From Phycisphaeraceae bacterium (GTDB lineage: Bacteria; Planctomycetota; Phycisphaerae; Phycisphaerales; UBA1924), in the NCBI GenBank assembly GCA_019636615.1, contig JAHBXF010000001.1:1302001-1366000 (forward strand): 64,000 nt of DNA. The letters are read 5' to 3'. This document shows positions 62,445 to 64,000 of the stretch, one piece after another. The notes under the pieces were generated by a model that was not told the origin of the DNA, did not search any database, and saw only the letters and a program-made list of their open reading frames with translations. Position numbers and translations under genes: made by a program. Each line of letters begins with the position of its first letter. Positions within the stretch are counted from its first letter, which is position 1.

Positions 62445-63683
62445 TCAGATGCGCAGCGCATCTTCCGAGATCTCAACCTGCGTGTTGCCCGCGACGGCGC
62501 GGGCGGCGATGATACCGACGATCGTGGCCCGCGCGGCTTCTTCGGCCGAGCAGGCCGGCGGCTTGCCGTTGGCGATGCTGTCGGCGAAGTCGGTCAGGGC
62601 GTAGTACTGCGGTGAGTAGGGCAGGCCCACGCCTTCCTTGAGTTTTCCCTGGCTGGCGAGTTTGGTGGCGTCGGCGATGAGGGTGATGCCCTCGTCGTTG
62701 TGGAACTGCTGGCGGTTGGCGTAGACCTCCCACCCTTGCGTGGGCGCGTCGGCCTCTTTGAACATCCAGCCGTGGCTCCACGCGAGTTTGATCGCCGCGT
62801 TCGACCCGTGGAAGACCTCGAATCGGCCCTCGTAGGAGTTGCCCAGGCTCGCGGCGTATTGCAGCATCGCGCCGTCGGCGAAGCGCAGGTTGCAGTTGAT
62901 CGTGTCGGCCAGCGTCCGGCCGTCGTCGTGCACGCGGATGGAGCCCGTGCCCCACACGCTGGACGGGTAGCGCCCCGTGTAGAAGTGGAAGACATCGAAC
63001 TGGTGCGTGCCCTGCTCGCCGGCCAGGCCCAGCGAGACATCGGTGTCAAGCCGCCAGTTCACCTCGCGGTCGCGCGATGCGTCGCGCGAGGGAACGCGCC
63101 ACGAGTTCTTGCGGTAGTCCTGCGCCCGCATCGCCACAAGGTCGCGCACCGAGTCGGAAAGAAAGAACGTGCGCGCCAGTTTGTAGACCGGGTTCGACCT
63201 GGCGTAGAGCCCCGCCTGGAAGACGGTCGAGGCGCGGCGCGCGGCGTGCGCGATCTCGCGGCAGTCTTCCGGCGTGTGGGCCAGCGGCGCCTCGCAGAAC
63301 GCGTGCTTTCCCGCCCCCAGGCAGTCCAGCGCGATCTGCTTGTGCAGGTGCGTGGGCGTTGCGATGATCACCGCCTGCAGGTCTTTCGTCTTGTCGAGCA
63401 ACTCGGCGTGCGTGCCATAGGTCGGCGTTTCGCCCAGTCGCCGCTGGGCCGCGCTGAGGCGGGCCGGGTCGTTGTCGGCCACGGCGGCCACGGTGAAGGC
63501 GTCGAGTTTCTGCAGGTCGTCGAGCAGGGCGCGCCCGTGACGCCCGACGCCCACCACGCCCACGCGCAGCGGCTGCGCCAGACGCGGCGCGGGGGTGGCG
63601 AAGCCCAGTTCGGGGAGCACCGCCAGCGCGGCAAGGCCGCCCGCGGCAGAAGCAAGAAACGTGCGCCGGTCGAGTTCGGTCAT
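62445..63683 (-). CDS. Tat-exported Gfo/Idh/MocA-family oxidoreductase
   Basis: The protein is 412 residues from ATG 63683, overlapping the apbE stop by 4 bases (ATGA). A twin-arginine signal DRRTFLASAAGG lies at the N-terminus. The Rossmann part has VGVVGVGRHGRALLDDLQ and the family signature AVIIATPTHLHKQIALDCLGAGKHAFCEAPLAH, in which the usual catalytic EKP appears as EAP. Such Tat-exported members are frequent in Planctomycetes and act on sugars or sugar derivatives with NAD(P). Substrate unknown. Confidence 0.9.
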   Translation of the reverse strand: MTELDRRTFLASAAGGLAALAVLPELGFATPAPRLAQPLRVGVVGVGRHGRALLDDLQKLDAFTVAAVADNDPARLSAAQRRLGETPTYGTHAELLDKTKDLQAVIIATPTHLHKQIALDCLGAGKHAFCEAPLAHTPEDCREIAHAARRASTVFQAGLYARSNPVYKLARTFFLSDSVRDLVAMRAQDYRKNSWRVPSRDASRDREVNWRLDTDVSLGLAGEQGTHQFDVFHFYTGRYPSSVWGTGSIRVHDDGRTLADTINCNLRFADGAMLQYAASLGNSYEGRFEVFHGSNAAIKLAWSHGWMFKEADAPTQGWEVYANRQQFHNDEGITLIADATKLASQGKLKEGVGLPYSPQYYALTDFADSIANGKPPACSAEEAARATIVGIIAARAVAGNTQVEISEDALRI

Positions 63684-64000
63684 GAGGGGGCTCCGGGCGT
63701 GGCCGAGGGGCAGGGTGTCTGCCCGGTCGGCGATGGGGCGGGTGAAAAAGCAACAGCGGGCGCGTCGGCCGATCCGGGCGCGCCGGGGATGGAGACATCG
63801 CGCCGGCGAGGGCCCTGCGCGATCCAGCCGCCGCGCGGCTGAAGGGTGATCGTTGTCAGGTCAGGGGGCGGAGTGAACCCGGCGAGCCCATCGGGGCGAG
63901 AAGAAAGCACCAGGAGCGCGGTTGACCACGCGTCGGCCTCGGCCGCGCCCGGGGCCAGCGTCGCGGCCAGTTCAAGCCCGGGCCGCACCGGCCTGCCGGA
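63680..64000 (-). CDS. ApbE-type FAD:protein flavin transferase, partial
   Basis: Only the last 106 codons lie in the window; the gene continues past the right edge. The visible part begins SGRPVRPGLELAATLAPGAAEADAWSTALLVL, which matches the C-terminal ApbE pattern TGxPV ... VTVxAPxAxxADAxATAL. ApbE attaches FMN covalently to Thr or Ser in periplasmic or membrane proteins. The tail of about 60 residues is Pro-rich. The stop overlaps the Gfo/Idh start as ATGA, so they are co-translated. Confidence 0.75.
   Translation of the reverse strand, partial: SGRPVRPGLELAATLAPGAAEADAWSTALLVLSSRPDGLAGFTPPPDLTTITLQPRGGWIAQGPRRRDVSIPGAPGSADAPAVAFSPAPSPTGQTPCPSATPGAPS

Noticed and set aside
1..64000. tRNA, rRNA, CRISPR arrays, insertion sequences or prophage
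   Set aside because: I saw no cloverleaf-type gap sequences, no regularly spaced repeats, no terminal inverted repeats with transposase and no integrase. A tRNAscan, Infernal and ISfinder search would be decisive.

Overview
The window looks like chromosomal DNA of a planctomycete, most likely class Phycisphaerae. The GC content is very high and third codon positions are almost all G/C. Two exported proteins end in the paired DxNxDGxVDxxD calcium-loop tails common in that class. There is a lineage-typical zinc-ribbon membrane protein, an SPFH/ABC operon of planctomycete style and a TIGR03790-type protein. I see no rRNA, tRNA, CRISPR array, transposase or integrase.

Layout. 0-16.5 kb: an exported trypsin-like/fibronectin protein, a PQQ-propeller lipoprotein, a 33-residue membrane peptide, a zinc-ribbon membrane protein, a BtuF-like protein with a GHL10 glycosidase lipoprotein, a DUF4870 protein, arginyl-tRNA synthetase coupled to a TolB-like propeller, and conserved proteins of unknown function. 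16.5-22 kb: carbon-starvation transporter CstA, an M28 carboxypeptidase of the PSMA/transferrin-receptor type, an HU-like protein with its own promoter and leader hairpin, and an EEP nuclease. 22-32 kb: one ABC permease diverging from an operon of three SPFH (HflK/HflC-like) proteins, an ABC ATPase and its permease. 31.8-37.8 kb: a minus-strand operon (LysM protein, 1062-residue coiled-coil/metzincin-like protein, 486-residue protein) diverging from a stand-alone PAAR protein. None of these four has a Sec signal, so this looks like cargo and tip of a contractile injection system whose tail genes lie elsewhere.

38-44.7 kb: an envelope lipoprotein operon with two LpoB-like proteins, a COG3014-like protein, a YcfL/DUF1425 protein and two further exported proteins. 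44.7-47 kb: an ECF sigma factor, a possible membrane anti-sigma factor and a secretin-N0-like coiled-coil protein. 47.2-51 kb: the RfbF/RfbG pair that makes CDP-4-keto-6-deoxyglucose, then a TIGR03790 protein. From 51 kb to the right edge everything is on the minus strand: a GT39 transferase, M29 aminopeptidase, APH-like kinase, RsmA, a HAD phosphatase, a GGDEF cyclase, a partner protein, MurG and FtsW (overlapping), a CxxCH membrane protein, a Tat-exported Gfo/Idh oxidoreductase and the end of an ApbE flavin transferase.

MurG, FtsW, the LpoB-like lipoproteins and the LysM protein together indicate a peptidoglycan-making organism with outer-membrane lipoproteins. Start codons were chosen from Shine-Dalgarno spacing, overlaps and codon bias; several differ from the longest possible frame, and each entry says so.
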